The position numbers and the translations under genes are program-made. This document shows positions 63,526 through 64,000 of a stretch of DNA of 64,000 nucleotides, one piece after another; the first letter of the stretch is position 1, and each line of letters opens with the position of its first letter. The notes under the pieces were generated by a model. That model did no database searches. It was given only the letters and a program-made list of their open reading frames with translations, and was not told where the DNA came from. The stretch is from Crocinitomicaceae bacterium (GTDB lineage Bacteria > Bacteroidota > Bacteroidia > Flavobacteriales_D > Crocinitomicaceae): contig JAHEIL010000013.1 in NCBI GenBank assembly GCA_024639405.1, positions 44,979-108,978 on the forward strand, read 5' to 3'.

Positions 63526-63687
63526 ATGAAAGATAAAGACAAGAATCAAGGCAAATTTCACCTCGCATCAATCTTTTTTATTCCGGGATTTATTGTAACT
63601 GTATTCTTAAGTGAAAGTTGGCTAATAAGCATATTCTATCTCTTATTAAGTTTTATTTTGTTGTATTTCTTATTTAAAAGAAATTAA
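63526..63687 (+). CDS. Small (53-aa) membrane protein downstream of the kinase
   Basis: MKDKDKNQGKFHLASIFFIPGFIVTVFLSESWLISIFYLLLSFILLYFLFKRN*; below the length cut-off of the supplied track. Confidence 0.5.
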   Translation: MKDKDKNQGKFHLASIFFIPGFIVTVFLSESWLISIFYLLLSFILLYFLFKRN

Positions 63688-63899
63688 AACAAAGTCAAAT
63701 CAAATATAACATCTTTTACTATATTCATATTAAGCTAAATCGAATAATAAGAAGCACTACTAATATCTAATACACTTGATTTTATTAAATTAGTTTGAGT
63801 TCTACACAAGTATTTCATTTATAAAGATCATATTTCCCCACTAACAAATTATCTTAAATAATTCAATAGTACATACAACATTTCCAAAAAGTTAAAGCA

Positions 63900-63930
63900 T
63901 AAAAAAAGCCCCAACAATACTGAAGGGGCT
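63900..63930 (-). terminator. rRNA operon terminator
   Basis: Minus strand AGCCCC-TTCAGTATTGTT-GGGGCTTTTTTT just after the 5S end. Confidence 0.92.
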
Positions 63931-63937
63931 TAAAAAA

Positions 63938-64000
63938 CGGCGTCGACTTACTCTCCCACCCTCAAAAGGGCAGTACCATCAGCGCAAGCAGGCTTAACTT
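63938..64000 (-). rRNA. rrf: 5S rRNA, partial (3' part)
   Basis: Minus strand AAGTTAAGCCTGCTTGCGCTGATGGTACTGCCCTTTTGAGGGTGGGAGAGTAAGTCGACGCCG matches 5S 3' half. Confidence 0.93.

Overview
64-kb chromosomal window from a Bacteroidota genome, probably Flavobacteriales. Basis: type IX secretion (T9SS) cargo domains, a PorU2/PorV2-like pair, GldA, monomeric isocitrate dehydrogenase, TAnnTTTG-type promoters and AT-rich codon usage. Most of it is housekeeping: rlmH, asnB, pabB-tilS-rsmF-rdgB, icd, frr/pyrH/tsf/rpsB/rpsI/rplM, purS, pssA, lpxD, BCKDH E1, tyrS, gldA, rsgA, dtd, aroA, DAHP synthase-chorismate mutase, tsaB. The right edge cuts a 5S rRNA on the minus strand. I found no CRISPR array, prophage, transposase or tRNA. 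The best leads are non-coding or architectural: (1) two adjacent promoters, of a TonB receptor and a secreted T9SS protein, that share 11-bp-phased repeat arrays at the same distance from the same CCGTTWCTTTG core, bracketed by two PhoB-like regulators; (2) a short promoter-to-terminator transcription unit, probably a small RNA or attenuator, between two divergent response regulators; (3) four copies, in two pairs, of a 24-bp palindrome, one pair directly upstream of an ArsR-type regulator; (4) a five-copy inverted-repeat-bounded intergenic element with compensatory changes in its hairpins; (5) a T9SS cargo cluster with conserved gene ends, replaced middles, and a 60-codon relic made only of signal peptide plus sorting-domain tail; (6) a long structured leader immediately upstream of rpsB.
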